Counted from the first letter of the stretch, positions 9,936-18,686 are shown. The stretch: DNA of 64,000 bases from Sulfurivermis fontis (GCF_004001245.1 NZ_AP018724.1:922501-986500); one strand, 5' to 3'. The notes: generated from the letters alone by a model not told the origin. Made by a program: numbers and translations.

Positions 9936-11201
9936 ATGCGCATTTCCAGCCGTTTCTTCCAAACCATGGGGGTCAATTCGATCCTCGATCAGCAGGTCAA
10001 GCTGAGCAAGACGCAGAACCAACTGGCCAGCGGCAAGCGCATCCTGACACCGTCGGACGATCCTGTCGCCACCAGTCAACTGATGCAGTTGCGGCAGACG
10101 GAAAACACCGTGAAGCAGTATCAGGCCAATGCCGACGCGGCAGTCAACCGCCTGTCCACGGAAGAGGGCGTGCTCGACAGCGTGACCACCCTGCTGCAGC
10201 GCGTACGCGAGCTGTCGATTCAGGCGGCCAATGCCACCCAGACCAACGACACTCGCAGGTTCATCGCCTCTGAAGTGCGCCAGCGGCTGGAGGAACTGGT
10301 GGGATTGGCCAATACCAAGGACGGCAACGGTGAATATCTCTTTGCCGGAAGCAAGGGTTTCACCGAACCCTTCGTGCCCAATGCCGCCGGCGGTTACGAC
10401 TATTTCGGCGACGACAACCAGCGCTTCCTGCAAATCGGCGACGGGCGCCAAGTGGCCGACGGCAATCCGGGCTCCGAGGTGTTTCAGCTGATCCGCAACG
10501 GTAATGGCACCTTTGTGACCGAGGTGAACCAGGACCCGCTCAATCCTAATCAGGGCACCGGTGTTATCGATGGGGGCAGTGTGCAGGGGAGCTTCATCCC
10601 CGCCCTGACCAATGGCGTCAATGGCTATACCCTGCGTTTCATTCAGGCGGCCCCCACGGATCCGATAACCTATGAGGTGTTTGAAACGGGTGATCCTACA
10701 GAGACGCCTATCACACTGGCCGATGGCACGACGGTGGGGACTTATGTTGATGGCGAGCCTATCGCCTTTCGTGGTGCCCTGATCACCGTGACCGGCACGC
10801 CAGTTGATGGTGATACCTTCACCATCCGCTCCAGCGAGTATCAAGATATTTTCCAGACCCTGAGTGATTTTGTGCGCACCCTGGAGACATCCGTCAATAC
10901 GCCTAGTGCTCTGGCACAGCTCAACAACAACATCGGCAGTTTTCTGTCGAATATCGAGCAGGGAATGAACAATATCCTCACCGTGCGCGCCAGCGTCGGC
11001 GCCCGCCTCAATGCCATCGATGGCCAGCGCTATATCAATGAGGATCAGTTGCTGCAAACCACGCAGATCATTTCCTCCGTCGAAGATCTGGATTACGCCG
11101 AAGCCGTCAGCCGCCTGAATCTGCAAATGGCCGGATTGGAGGCTGCACAGCAGACCTATCTCAAGGTGCAGGGGCTTTCACTGTTCAATTATCTCCGTTA
11201 A
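9936..11201 (+). CDS. flgL: Hook-filament junction protein FlgL (HAP3)
   Basis: FlgL is the second junction protein and belongs to the flagellin superfamily. The 421 residues start with the flagellin-like helix (KTQNQLASGKRILTPSDDP) and end with AVSRLNLQMAGLEAAQQTY plus a terminal helix. It ends the flgB-flgL run. No terminator is seen after it, so the next large gene may be read through. Confidence 0.95.
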   Translation: MRISSRFFQTMGVNSILDQQVKLSKTQNQLASGKRILTPSDDPVATSQLMQLRQTENTVKQYQANADAAVNRLSTEEGVLDSVTTLLQRVRELSIQAANATQTNDTRRFIASEVRQRLEELVGLANTKDGNGEYLFAGSKGFTEPFVPNAAGGYDYFGDDNQRFLQIGDGRQVADGNPGSEVFQLIRNGNGTFVTEVNQDPLNPNQGTGVIDGGSVQGSFIPALTNGVNGYTLRFIQAAPTDPITYEVFETGDPTETPITLADGTTVGTYVDGEPIAFRGALITVTGTPVDGDTFTIRSSEYQDIFQTLSDFVRTLETSVNTPSALAQLNNNIGSFLSNIEQGMNNILTVRASVGARLNAIDGQRYINEDQLLQTTQIISSVEDLDYAEAVSRLNLQMAGLEAAQQTYLKVQGLSLFNYLR

Positions 11202-11237
11202 CCTTCTTTCACTGGGGTGGCGTGCCGTAAAGCGACA

Positions 11238-13949
11238 ATGTTATCGTCACGATACACAAAAAAAGGGGGGGGAGTGGGGGAGCAACGAACGGACGCAGTA
11301 GATGCCATTACAAAAGCGCTGAATCTGGCAGTGCAGTGTCAGACGGCGGGTGATCTGCGTGCGGCCGAGGTATTGTACCGCAAGATACTCGAATCCAGTC
11401 CGGCCCATCCCTCTGCATTGCACAATCTGGGTATACTTCTGGCACATTCGGGCCGCCTTGAGCAAGGTCTGGCTCTGCTCGAACAGACAATCAAGCTACG
11501 TCCCACCGAACCCTCCTATCACTTCAACCGTGCCGTCGTCCTGCAGAATGCAGAGCAGCTTGCCGCAGCAGCAGACAGTTACCGCGCCGCCATCGGCCTG
11601 CGTGCGGATTATCGCGAAGCCTGGGAAAATCTCGGTGTCGTACTGCTCGACAGCGGGGACTTTGCCGGCGCCATTGCTGCCTGCACCAGGGCGCTGGATA
11701 TCGACCCCAGTTCTCTCATCGCACACCGCAATCTGGCCAGCGCCTATGTGGCCGTTGGCCAGCGTGCAGCAGCGTTGACGCAGATCGAGCAGGGTTTGTC
11801 TTTTTATCCTGCCAATGGCGATTTGCATATGCAGCGCGGCGTCGAATTGCTGGCTGCGGGGCGGTTTGCTGAGGGTTGGCATGAATATGAATGGCGCTAT
11901 AACGCCATGCTTTCCCTCAATGCCACACCGCCGCGGCGTGTGCCATTTCCGAAGTGGGGCGGTGAACCGCTGGCGGGCAAGGCGGTATTGGTGTATGGCG
12001 AACAGGGCATCGGCGATGAAATCATGTTTGCCTCCTGCATACCGCAGCTGGTAGCAGGCGTGGGGCGTTGCGTAATCGAATGTGAACCGCGCTTGTTGCC
12101 ACTGTTTGCCCGCAGCTTTCTCGCATGCGAGGTGATGGCGCGCGAGCGTATGGATTCCTTCGTCTGGCGGCCGTCTCTCGGAGCCATCGACTACCGCATC
12201 TCCAGTGCCAGTCTGCCAATGTATTTCCGGCGTGACGCCGCCGCTTTCGGGGATGGCGCCGCATATCTGATCGCCGAACCCCAACAGGTGGCGCAGTGGC
12301 GTGACCGTTTTGCCGCCCTGGGGCCTGGGCTCAAAATCGGCATTTCCTGGCGCGGAGGGGCGAGCGCACGCATGAAGGCTGCCCGCTCCCTGGAACTGAC
12401 TGCATTGTCGCCTTTGTTCAAACTGCCGGGCGCTACATTCATCAGCCTGCAATATGGCGATATTGCCGCCGAGGTGGCGGTCAGCGGATTGCCGCTGCAG
12501 GTATTCGAGCAGATCGACCCGCTGCATGATATGGATGGCTTTGCAGCAGCGTTGAAGGCGCTGGATTTGGTGATTTCGGTGGATAATTCCACTGTCCATC
12601 TGGCGGGAGCGCTGGGCGTCGAGACCTGGGTGTTGCTGCCGCTCGCGGCGGACTGGCGCTGGTTTGCACGCGAGACGGACAGCCTGTGGTACCGTTCCCT
12701 GCGGCTGTTCCGCCCGAAGGTGCCGGGAATGACGGGATGGCAGGCCGTGATCGCTGAGGTGGCTGCCGCGCTGGCGGCACGCGGTACTGGCATGTTGCAC
12801 GAAGAGACAGCCTTGCACACCGCTGCTTTGCGGCAACCCTATCATGAGGTAGCGCAGTCTGACGGTCCGCGTGTCTTGCTCCTCAATGACACCAGCTACT
12901 GGTATCACTGGGGCTGCACGGGGACCTCCCTCGCCCTGCACGAGGGGTTACGCACGGCGGCGGGCGCGCTGCTTTCCGTTCCCATCAGGACCATGCAGCA
13001 TCTTGCGGCGCTACCGGGACGCCCGGAGCAGTTCGACGATGAGGCGATCTATGCACGTTTCCGCGCCGCCAACCCGGCGTTGCTGCGGATGCTGGAGGAG
13101 ACGGAGCGGGTAGTGGTCAACGGTGAGGGGTCACTACACGGCAGGAGCGCACTGGTGCTGGGCCTGCTGTATACCGCATATATCGCCAAGACCCGCCTGG
13201 CGCGCGAGGTGCACATTGTCAATCACTCCTGTTTCCCCACCGATGACAGGCCGCTGCAGGGTGATCCGCTGACAGGACTGTATGCACAGGTGTATCGCTG
13301 CATGGATCGGGTGGTGGTGCGTGAACGCCTGAGTGCGCGCACTGTCACTGCCCTGGGGGCTCAGGCGGTACAGGGATTCGACTGTTTGCCGCTATTTATC
13401 GAGCGCCACTGGCCGGGGCGGCACACGGATGGGGGCGGGCGGGTGGTCATCGCCGGCTCGGTGTCCTGGACGCCTGCTATGCTGGATGCGGTAGCCGGAC
13501 TGGTCGACAGCCTGACCAGACAGGGGTTGGGTATCGACGTGCTGATCGGCGCCAATGCCTGGATGGCGGTGGACGATGTGGAGTTTGCGGCTGCCTTTCG
13601 GCGCCGCTGTCGTGCGGAATACCGTTTGCTGACGGCGTATACCGAGCAAGAGTGGCTGCACGCCATTGCCAGTGCCCGCCTGCTGGTCTCCGGACGTTTT
13701 CACCACACTATTGCCGCTGCCTTTCTGGCAACCCCCTTTCTCGTGATGACCAGCAATACCGGCAAGATTGATGGTCTGGTCGACATGCTTGGACTGGAGG
13801 CGAGTGTGGTTCACTGTACGGCGCCGACCGCTGCCGTGCTGGTGCAGCGGGCGCAGCACCTGCTGGATGACCCTGCCCCCGCCTTACTCGGCGCGGCGCG
13901 GCGGGCGGAGTTGCTGGCAATGGCACGCCTTAATTTCGATGCCGCGTGA
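11238..13949 (+). CDS. TPR - glycosyltransferase-like - polysaccharide pyruvyltransferase fusion
   Basis: This predicted protein of about 900 residues has three parts. The N-terminal 220 or so residues are tetratricopeptide repeats (for example HPSALHNLGILLAHSGRLEQG). The middle part (about 240-540) resembles the GT9/GT-B-like domain often attached to TPRs (VYGEQGIGDEIMFA, then VISVDNSTVHLAGALGV). The C-terminal part (about 545-890) looks like a polysaccharide pyruvyltransferase domain, with VVVNGEGSLHG and LLVSGRFHHTIAAAFLATPF. Sitting between flgL and fliC, it is likely to modify flagellin or a flagellum-associated glycan, which is inference. Starts at GTG 11217, ATG 11238 and GTG 11274 are all in frame; ATG 11238 is chosen, but the A7G8 tract makes the start uncertain. 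No promoter is seen, so it may be co-transcribed with flgL. Confidence 0.8.
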   Translation: MLSSRYTKKGGGVGEQRTDAVDAITKALNLAVQCQTAGDLRAAEVLYRKILESSPAHPSALHNLGILLAHSGRLEQGLALLEQTIKLRPTEPSYHFNRAVVLQNAEQLAAAADSYRAAIGLRADYREAWENLGVVLLDSGDFAGAIAACTRALDIDPSSLIAHRNLASAYVAVGQRAAALTQIEQGLSFYPANGDLHMQRGVELLAAGRFAEGWHEYEWRYNAMLSLNATPPRRVPFPKWGGEPLAGKAVLVYGEQGIGDEIMFASCIPQLVAGVGRCVIECEPRLLPLFARSFLACEVMARERMDSFVWRPSLGAIDYRISSASLPMYFRRDAAAFGDGAAYLIAEPQQVAQWRDRFAALGPGLKIGISWRGGASARMKAARSLELTALSPLFKLPGATFISLQYGDIAAEVAVSGLPLQVFEQIDPLHDMDGFAAALKALDLVISVDNSTVHLAGALGVETWVLLPLAADWRWFARETDSLWYRSLRLFRPKVPGMTGWQAVIAEVAAALAARGTGMLHEETALHTAALRQPYHEVAQSDGPRVLLLNDTSYWYHWGCTGTSLALHEGLRTAAGALLSVPIRTMQHLAALPGRPEQFDDEAIYARFRAANPALLRMLEETERVVVNGEGSLHGRSALVLGLLYTAYIAKTRLAREVHIVNHSCFPTDDRPLQGDPLTGLYAQVYRCMDRVVVRERLSARTVTALGAQAVQGFDCLPLFIERHWPGRHTDGGGRVVIAGSVSWTPAMLDAVAGLVDSLTRQGLGIDVLIGANAWMAVDDVEFAAAFRRRCRAEYRLLTAYTEQEWLHAIASARLLVSGRFHHTIAAAFLATPFLVMTSNTGKIDGLVDMLGLEASVVHCTAPTAAVLVQRAQHLLDDPAPALLGAARRAELLAMARLNFDAA
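11258..11272 (+). repeat. A7-G8 homopolymer tract at 5' end of the TPR/pyruvyltransferase gene
   Basis: Seven A residues (11258-11264) are followed by eight G residues (11265-11272), then AGTGGGGG. The tract lies inside the reading frame if the ATG at 11238 is used. Tracts of this kind are prone to slippage and act as phase-variation switches in surface-glycan genes of other bacteria. Switching here is an inference. Confidence 0.6.
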
Positions 13950-13984
13950 ATGATGGCGTGTAACGTCCAACTAATTGATTATAA

Positions 13985-14189
13985 GGAAGCTCTGAATAAG
14001 TTCAGAGCTTCCGCGGCACAGGGATGTGCCGCCAATTTTCAACGACGATAAGTCGTTGAAAATCGAAGCCAAGCGAAAATCACACTTTTCGATTGGCGTG
14101 GTTTTGTCCACGGATGGACTTATGTCGCGGAGCCCAGGGACGGGCGGGAGCGACCTGAGAAGTCCAGGATGGACTTATTCAGACCTTCC
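13985..14189 (+). mobile_element. MITE copy 1 (205 bp, IS5-type ends)
   Basis: A non-autonomous element with ends GGAAGCTCTGAATAAGT and, inverted, GGAAGGTCTGAATAAGTCC. It is flanked by the 4-bp direct repeat ATAA (13981-13984 and 14190-14193). The element is a string of perfect or near-perfect hairpins: 13985-14012, 14013-14032, 14034-14057 (approximate), 14106-14119, 14132-14145 and 14160-14176. It has no gene. Related copies lie at 18479, 45722 and 47849, in the opposite orientation. It sits between the pyruvyltransferase gene and the fliC promoter. Confidence 0.9.
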
Positions 14190-14242
14190 ATAAAATAAAT
14201 CTATACCCAGATTTCGCGCTGAATTTTTTTCGCCCCGCCCCC

Positions 14243-14269
14243 TAAAGCTTTCCTCCCCCAGGTCGATAA
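14243..14269 (+). promoter_or_regulatory. Sigma-28 (FliA) promoter of fliC
   Basis: TAAAGCTT at 14243-14250, an 11-bp spacer, then GTCGATAA at 14262-14269. This matches the sigma-28 consensus TAAA-N15-GCCGATAA with one difference in the -10. Transcription would start about 14277, leaving a leader of about 105 nt before the fliC ATG. The fliA gene is in the same window. Confidence 0.92.
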
Positions 14270-14381
14270 ATTGACCGGAAGCGGTGAATGCCCAAGCAAC
14301 AGCAGGCGGCATATCCGCTAATGACAACCCCGCCCGCCCCTGCCAAGCAGGGTGGACCGGGCGACCAGAGGAGACGCAATC

Positions 14382-15806
14382 ATGCCTCAGATTATCAATA
14401 CCAACATGATGTCGCTGAATTCCCAGCGCAACCTGAACACCTCGCAGAATGCCCTGCAGATATCCCTGCAGCGCCTGTCCTCCGGCCTGCGCATCAACAG
14501 CGCCAAGGATGATGCTGCCGGTCTGGCCATTTCCGAGCGCTTCACCACCCAGATCCGCGGCCTGAACCAGGCCGTGCGCAACGCCAACGATGGCATCTCC
14601 TTCGCGCAGACCGCTGAAGGCGCCCTGTCCACCGTCGGTAATGCCCTGCAGCGTATCCGCGAACTGGCGGTGCAGTCTGCCAATGACACCAACTCCGCCT
14701 CCGACCGTCAGGCGCTGCAGAACGAAGTTAGCCAGCTGATCGCCGAGGTGAACCGTGTTTCCGCGGCCACCGAATTCAACGGCCAGAAGATCCTCGACGG
14801 CTCCCTCAGCAACCTGGTGTTCCAGGTAGGCGCCAACCGCAACCAGACCATTACCGTCGATGGCGTGGATGCCCGTGGCTCCCAGCTCGGTGCCGCCGTG
14901 TTGGAAGGCAACAGCGTCACCCTGAGCGACATCACTGGCGTCAATGACGGCACGGCCATTGCTGCCGGTGATTTCAGCGATGTGACCATCAACGGCGTCA
15001 GCGTCGACCTGAGCACTGCCACCAGCCTGGATGAGGTAGTCGCCGCTATCAATGGCGAGTACGGCGCTACCGGCGTGCAGGCCGTTCGCTCGCAGACCGT
15101 GACCACCGACGAGCTGGCGTTCGTCACCCCCAGCGCGGGTGAGAGTATGACCGTGAGCATCAACGGCGTGGCCATTTCAGTCGCTGCGGGTGATGCTGTG
15201 ACCGACTTCATCGATGCGATCAACGCCCGTACCAACCAAACCGGCGTGACGGCGGAAGCGGGTGCTGGTGGCACCTTCGTGCTGAGCTCCAACGCGGATA
15301 TCACCATCGAAGTAGCGACTGCTGATGACACCGCTTCTGTGGCCGGCTTGGCTGACGGCGAGCAGGAAACCTACCTGCGCGGCATCGAGCTTAACGCCGA
15401 GGTGGGTACGACCATCACGGTGGCCGGCACCGATGTCAGCACCCTGCAGCTGGATAATGACTTCGGCGGTAACCCACTGGCAACGGTGGACTACACCCTG
15501 AACGCGGTGGACATCACCACCCGAGACGGTGCCACCGAGGCCCTGCGCACCCTGGATCTGGCCCTGCAGCAGGTGAGCGGCCTGCGCTCCGAGCTGGGTG
15601 CGGTGCAGGTTCGTTTCGAGTCCACCATCTCCAATCTGAGTGTGTCTGCGGAGAACATGACGGCTGCCCGCAGCCGCATCCAGGACGCCGACTTCGCGGT
15701 GGAGACGGCGAACCTGACCCGTGCCCAGATCCTGCAGCAGGCAGGTGTGGCGATGCTGGCTCAGGCGAACCAGCTGCCGCAGAACGTCCTGTCGCTGCTG
15801 CGTTAA
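14382..15806 (+). CDS. fliC: Flagellin FliC
   Basis: The filament subunit, 474 residues. The N-terminal D0/D1 block (INTNMMSLNSQRNLNTSQ, then SSGLRINSAKDDAAGLAISE) and C-terminal block (ADFAVETANLTRAQILQQAG, ending QNVLSLLR) are canonical. The central variable region contains flagellin hook-IN-like repeats (around TINGVSVDL and SINGVAISV). The upstream ATG at 14288 is rejected: the ATG at 14382 follows AGAGGAG and gives the standard flagellin N-terminus. It is the only flagellin gene in this window. It is under a sigma-28 promoter. Confidence 0.97.
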   Translation: MPQIINTNMMSLNSQRNLNTSQNALQISLQRLSSGLRINSAKDDAAGLAISERFTTQIRGLNQAVRNANDGISFAQTAEGALSTVGNALQRIRELAVQSANDTNSASDRQALQNEVSQLIAEVNRVSAATEFNGQKILDGSLSNLVFQVGANRNQTITVDGVDARGSQLGAAVLEGNSVTLSDITGVNDGTAIAAGDFSDVTINGVSVDLSTATSLDEVVAAINGEYGATGVQAVRSQTVTTDELAFVTPSAGESMTVSINGVAISVAAGDAVTDFIDAINARTNQTGVTAEAGAGGTFVLSSNADITIEVATADDTASVAGLADGEQETYLRGIELNAEVGTTITVAGTDVSTLQLDNDFGGNPLATVDYTLNAVDITTRDGATEALRTLDLALQQVSGLRSELGAVQVRFESTISNLSVSAENMTAARSRIQDADFAVETANLTRAQILQQAGVAMLAQANQLPQNVLSLLR

Positions 15807-15828
15807 GGGTGGAGCGGTAAGTGAGTAG

Positions 15829-15866
15829 AAGGGGCGGGGACAGTCGGATGATTGTTCCCGCGCCTT
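15829..15866 (+). terminator. Hairpin between fliC and flaG
   Basis: AAGGGGCGGGGACA (15829-15842) pairs with TGTTCCCGCGCCTT (15853-15866) at 12 of 14 positions. There is no long T-run after it, so it more likely attenuates transcription or protects the 3' end of the abundant fliC message than fully terminates it. The flaG ribosome site begins directly after it. Confidence 0.55.
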
Positions 15867-15886
15867 CATAAGGAGAGGTGAATATC

Positions 15887-16279
15887 ATGCCTACGGACAT
15901 CACATTCCAGGCCAATATTTCGCCGAGCAGCCCTGCCCGGTCGGCCCCGGTCGTCGTCAAGACAGCCGGGGTTGCCGGCGTTGATGCCGCGCAGCAACAG
16001 GCAGCAGCGGTTGCAAATACTCCCCCCACCGAGTCCGCCAGCAGGGAGCACCTCAGGGAGGCCATGAACAAGGTCTCCAGCTACATGCAAAATGTGCAGC
16101 GCAACCTCAATTTCTCCATCGACGAGAGCACCGGTCAGATGGTGGTCAAGGTCATCGATGCGGAGAGTGAGGAGGTCATCCGGCAGATACCTTCCGAGGA
16201 GATGCTGGCCCTGGCGCGACACCTGAACGAGTTGAACGGCGAGTCGGTGAGCGGGCTGTTGATGCAGTCCAAGGCTTGA
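15887..16279 (+). CDS. flaG: FlaG family protein
   Basis: A FlaG-type protein of 130 residues. FlaG proteins are small flagellum-associated factors linked to filament length in polar flagellates. The family core is visible (NLNFSIDESTGQMVVKVID, then EEVIRQIPSEEMLALARHL). The low-complexity Ala/Gln-rich N-terminus is usual. A GTG at 15878 is in frame, but AAGGAGAGG sits at the right distance from the ATG at 15887. It lies between fliC and fliD, as in Pseudomonas and Vibrio. Confidence 0.92.
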   Translation: MPTDITFQANISPSSPARSAPVVVKTAGVAGVDAAQQQAAAVANTPPTESASREHLREAMNKVSSYMQNVQRNLNFSIDESTGQMVVKVIDAESEEVIRQIPSEEMLALARHLNELNGESVSGLLMQSKA

Positions 16280-16280
16280 T

Positions 16281-16296
16281 TGGCATAAATGTTGCC
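16281..16296 (+). promoter_or_regulatory. Sigma-54 promoter of fliD
   Basis: TGGCATAAATGTTGCC has GG at 16282-16283 and GC at 16294-16295 with 10 bp between them, matching the sigma-54 -24/-12 pattern. It starts directly after the flaG stop. Transcription would begin about 16307, just before a strong leader hairpin. Confidence 0.8.
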
Positions 16297-16313
16297 TGAC
16301 TCAAGTGCATAAA

Positions 16314-16366
16314 CACGGAAAGTCTGATTCTTGACGGCGGCCGCTCGCGGCCGCCACCTTTCCGTG
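16314..16366 (+). promoter_or_regulatory. Two-tier stem-loop in the fliD 5' leader
   Basis: CACGGAAAG (16314-16322) pairs perfectly with CTTTCCGTG (16358-16366). Inside it GGCGGCCGC (16336-16344) pairs with GCGGCCGCC (16347-16355) around a 2-nt gap. The structure lies between the predicted sigma-54 start and the fliD ATG at 16399, so it would be the leader of the fliD message. It could instead be a terminator for flaG read-through, but there is no T-run. Confidence 0.65.
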
Positions 16367-16398
16367 CCAGAGTTGTTTGACACCGAGAGGTAGGGTTC

Positions 16399-18387
16399 AT
16401 GGCTTCCATCACTTCCCCCGGCATCGGCTCCGGCTTGGACGTGGCGGGCTTGGTCAACAAGCTCGTCACTGCGGAAGGGCAGCCGGTGGCCAATCGGCTG
16501 GATCGGCGCGAGGCCAAGCTGCAAGCGCAACTGTCGGCCCTCGGCAATGTCAAATCTGCTTTATCTACCTTCAAGGGCGCGTTGGCCAATCTGACCACTA
16601 TCGCGTCGTTCCAAAAGCGCACCGCGACGTCCAGCAATACCGAACTGTTCACCGTGGCCGTGGCCGGCAGGCCGGTGGCGGGTTCCTATGATGTCGAGGT
16701 TCGGTCGCTGGCACAGGCCCACAAACTGGCGTCGGTGGCCTTCGACGAGGCGAGTTCTGCCGTGGGGACGGGGACGCTCACCTTCCAGTTCGGCGACCCC
16801 ACCAAGCCGGCGCAGACGGTCGCCATCACCGATGAAAACAATTCCCTCACCGGTGTGCGCGATGCGGTGAATGCTGCCAACATCGGTGTGCGCGCCACCA
16901 TTGTCAATGGCGATGATGGCTTTCAATTGGTGTTCAGTGCGGAAAGCAGCGGCATCGACAACAGCCTGCGCATCTCCGTGGAGGAAAGTCCTGCCGACGG
17001 CAGCAATACCGACATGAACGGCCTGTCGCGTCTGGCGTACAACGAGGACGCCTACAACATGACGCAGACGGCCGCGGCCAAGAATGCCGAGGTGTACATC
17101 GACGGTATCAAGGTGAGCAGCGCCACCAATACGGTGAGCGACGCCATCGCCGGCCTGACCCTGACGCTGAAGAAGGAGGAGGCGGGGACCAAGGCGACGC
17201 TGAACGTCGCTCTCGACAAAAACTCGGCGACCACGGCGGTGGAGGGGTTCGTCAATGCCTTCAACAGTTTGGTGGGTACCTTCAATCAGTTGAGCGGCTA
17301 TAACGCCGAAACCAAGCAGGCGGGCGTCCTGATCGGCGATTCCAGCCTGCGCGGCGTGCTCAGCCAGCTCCGCAGTGTACTGAGCAGTCCGGTGAGCGGC
17401 CTGGATGGCACGTACCGCGCCCTGGCCGACCTCGGCATCAAGACCAAGACGGACGGCACGCTGGAACTGGACAAGGCCAAGCTCACCGCGGCGTTGGACA
17501 GCAATTTCGACGACATCGGCCGCCTGTTCGCGGCGACAGCCACCGCCACCGACTCGCTGGTGAGTTACACCAGTTCCACTTCGGCGACGACCGTGGGCAG
17601 CTATGCGCTGTACATCACCCAGGCGGCCACGCGCGGCAGCTATGTGGATGCCGCATCGTCGGTATCGAGCCTGGTGGTCGACGGTAGCAACAATACCTTC
17701 AAGGTTTCGGTGGATGGCGTCAGTTCCGGCACCATCTCCCTGACGCAGAAGACCTACGGTTCCGGGGCGGAACTGGCGGCCGAATTGCAGAGCCGCATCA
17801 ACGGCGACAGCGCGCTGCGCGATGCCGGTGTGTCGGTGCTGGTCAGCTTTGACGGCACTCGTTTTACCTTCACCTCCGAACGCTACGGCAGCGCGTCCAA
17901 GGTGGCGATCACCGAGGTGGGCATCAATGGGGCCGACATCGGTTTGACCACGGCGGGCACCAGCACGGACGGCGAGGATGTGGCCGGCACCATCGGCGGT
18001 ATCGCAGCCACCGGCTCCGGCCAGTACCTCACGGGTACCGGTGCGGCGGAGGGATTGAAGATGCTGGTGCAGGGGGACACCACCGGCGACCGCGGCAGTG
18101 TGACCTTCACCCGCGGTGTGGCGGACCGTCTCAGCAGTCTGCTGGATGGTTGGCTCGCCACCGACAGTTTTCTGAATGCACGCACCAGCGGTGTGCAGTC
18201 ACAGATCGACGACATCGGCAAACAGCGCGAGGCGCTGGCGGCGCGGCTGGAGGCTTTGGAGGCGCGCTATATGAAGCAATTTACGGCCCTCGATACCTTG
18301 ATGGCGCGCATGCAGTCCACCAGCAATTGGCTGAGTAATCAACTGGCGGCCCTCCCGGGGGCGTATTCCGGCTCTAACAGGGGCTAA
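16399..18387 (+). CDS. fliD: Filament cap protein FliD (HAP2)
   Basis: FliD forms the cap under which flagellin assembles. The 662 residues begin with the FliD_N signature (SITSPGIGSGLDVAGLVNKL) and contain the FliD_C region (ALDKNSATTAVEGFVNAFNS, then LADLGIKTKTDGTLELDKAK). The C-terminal coiled coil (QIDDIGKQREALAARLEALE) ends with YMKQFTALDTLMARMQSTSN. It is longer than the 450-residue Salmonella protein because of a large middle domain. Its ribosome site is GAGAGGTAGGG. Mobile DNA now separates it from fliS. Confidence 0.95.
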   Translation: MASITSPGIGSGLDVAGLVNKLVTAEGQPVANRLDRREAKLQAQLSALGNVKSALSTFKGALANLTTIASFQKRTATSSNTELFTVAVAGRPVAGSYDVEVRSLAQAHKLASVAFDEASSAVGTGTLTFQFGDPTKPAQTVAITDENNSLTGVRDAVNAANIGVRATIVNGDDGFQLVFSAESSGIDNSLRISVEESPADGSNTDMNGLSRLAYNEDAYNMTQTAAAKNAEVYIDGIKVSSATNTVSDAIAGLTLTLKKEEAGTKATLNVALDKNSATTAVEGFVNAFNSLVGTFNQLSGYNAETKQAGVLIGDSSLRGVLSQLRSVLSSPVSGLDGTYRALADLGIKTKTDGTLELDKAKLTAALDSNFDDIGRLFAATATATDSLVSYTSSTSATTVGSYALYITQAATRGSYVDAASSVSSLVVDGSNNTFKVSVDGVSSGTISLTQKTYGSGAELAAELQSRINGDSALRDAGVSVLVSFDGTRFTFTSERYGSASKVAITEVGINGADIGLTTAGTSTDGEDVAGTIGGIAATGSGQYLTGTGAAEGLKMLVQGDTTGDRGSVTFTRGVADRLSSLLDGWLATDSFLNARTSGVQSQIDDIGKQREALAARLEALEARYMKQFTALDTLMARMQSTSNWLSNQLAALPGAYSGSNRG

Positions 18388-18401
18388 GGACGTTCGCGGT
18401 A

Positions 18402-18427
18402 TCGTTCCCACGCTCTGCGTGGGAATG
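18402..18427. repeat. REP-like palindrome
   Basis: GTTCCCACGC-TCT-GCGTGGGAA forms a near-perfect hairpin directly after fliD. Related palindromes occur at 20698-20735 and 22350-22403 in this window, all in intergenic flagellar DNA. Confidence 0.8.
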
Positions 18428-18478
18428 GCAGGAACGGCTCGACGATAAAACGGGGGATGAATTTCCGCGACCTGCTAA

Positions 18479-18682
18479 GGAAGGTCTGAATAAGTCCATC
18501 CTGGACTTTTCAGGTCGCTCCCGCCCTCCCTGGGCTGCGCGACATAAGTCCAACCGTGGACAAAACCACGCCAAGCGAAAAGTGTGATTTTCGCTCGGCT
18601 TCATTTTTCGACGAGTTATCGTCATTGAAAATTGGCGCCACATCCCTGTGCCGCGGAAGCTCCGAACTTATTCAGAGCTTCC
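18479..18682 (-). mobile_element. MITE copy 2 (204 bp)
   Basis: It has the same family ends as copy 1, in reverse orientation (left end GGAAGGTCTGAATAAGTCC, right end complement of GGAAGCTC). It is flanked by CTAA at 18475-18478 and 18683-18686. The right CTAA is shared with the IS5-family element that begins at 18687, so the two elements lie in tandem at one target site. There is no gene. It keeps the long internal segment seen in copy 1. Confidence 0.9.
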
Positions 18683-18686
18683 CTAA

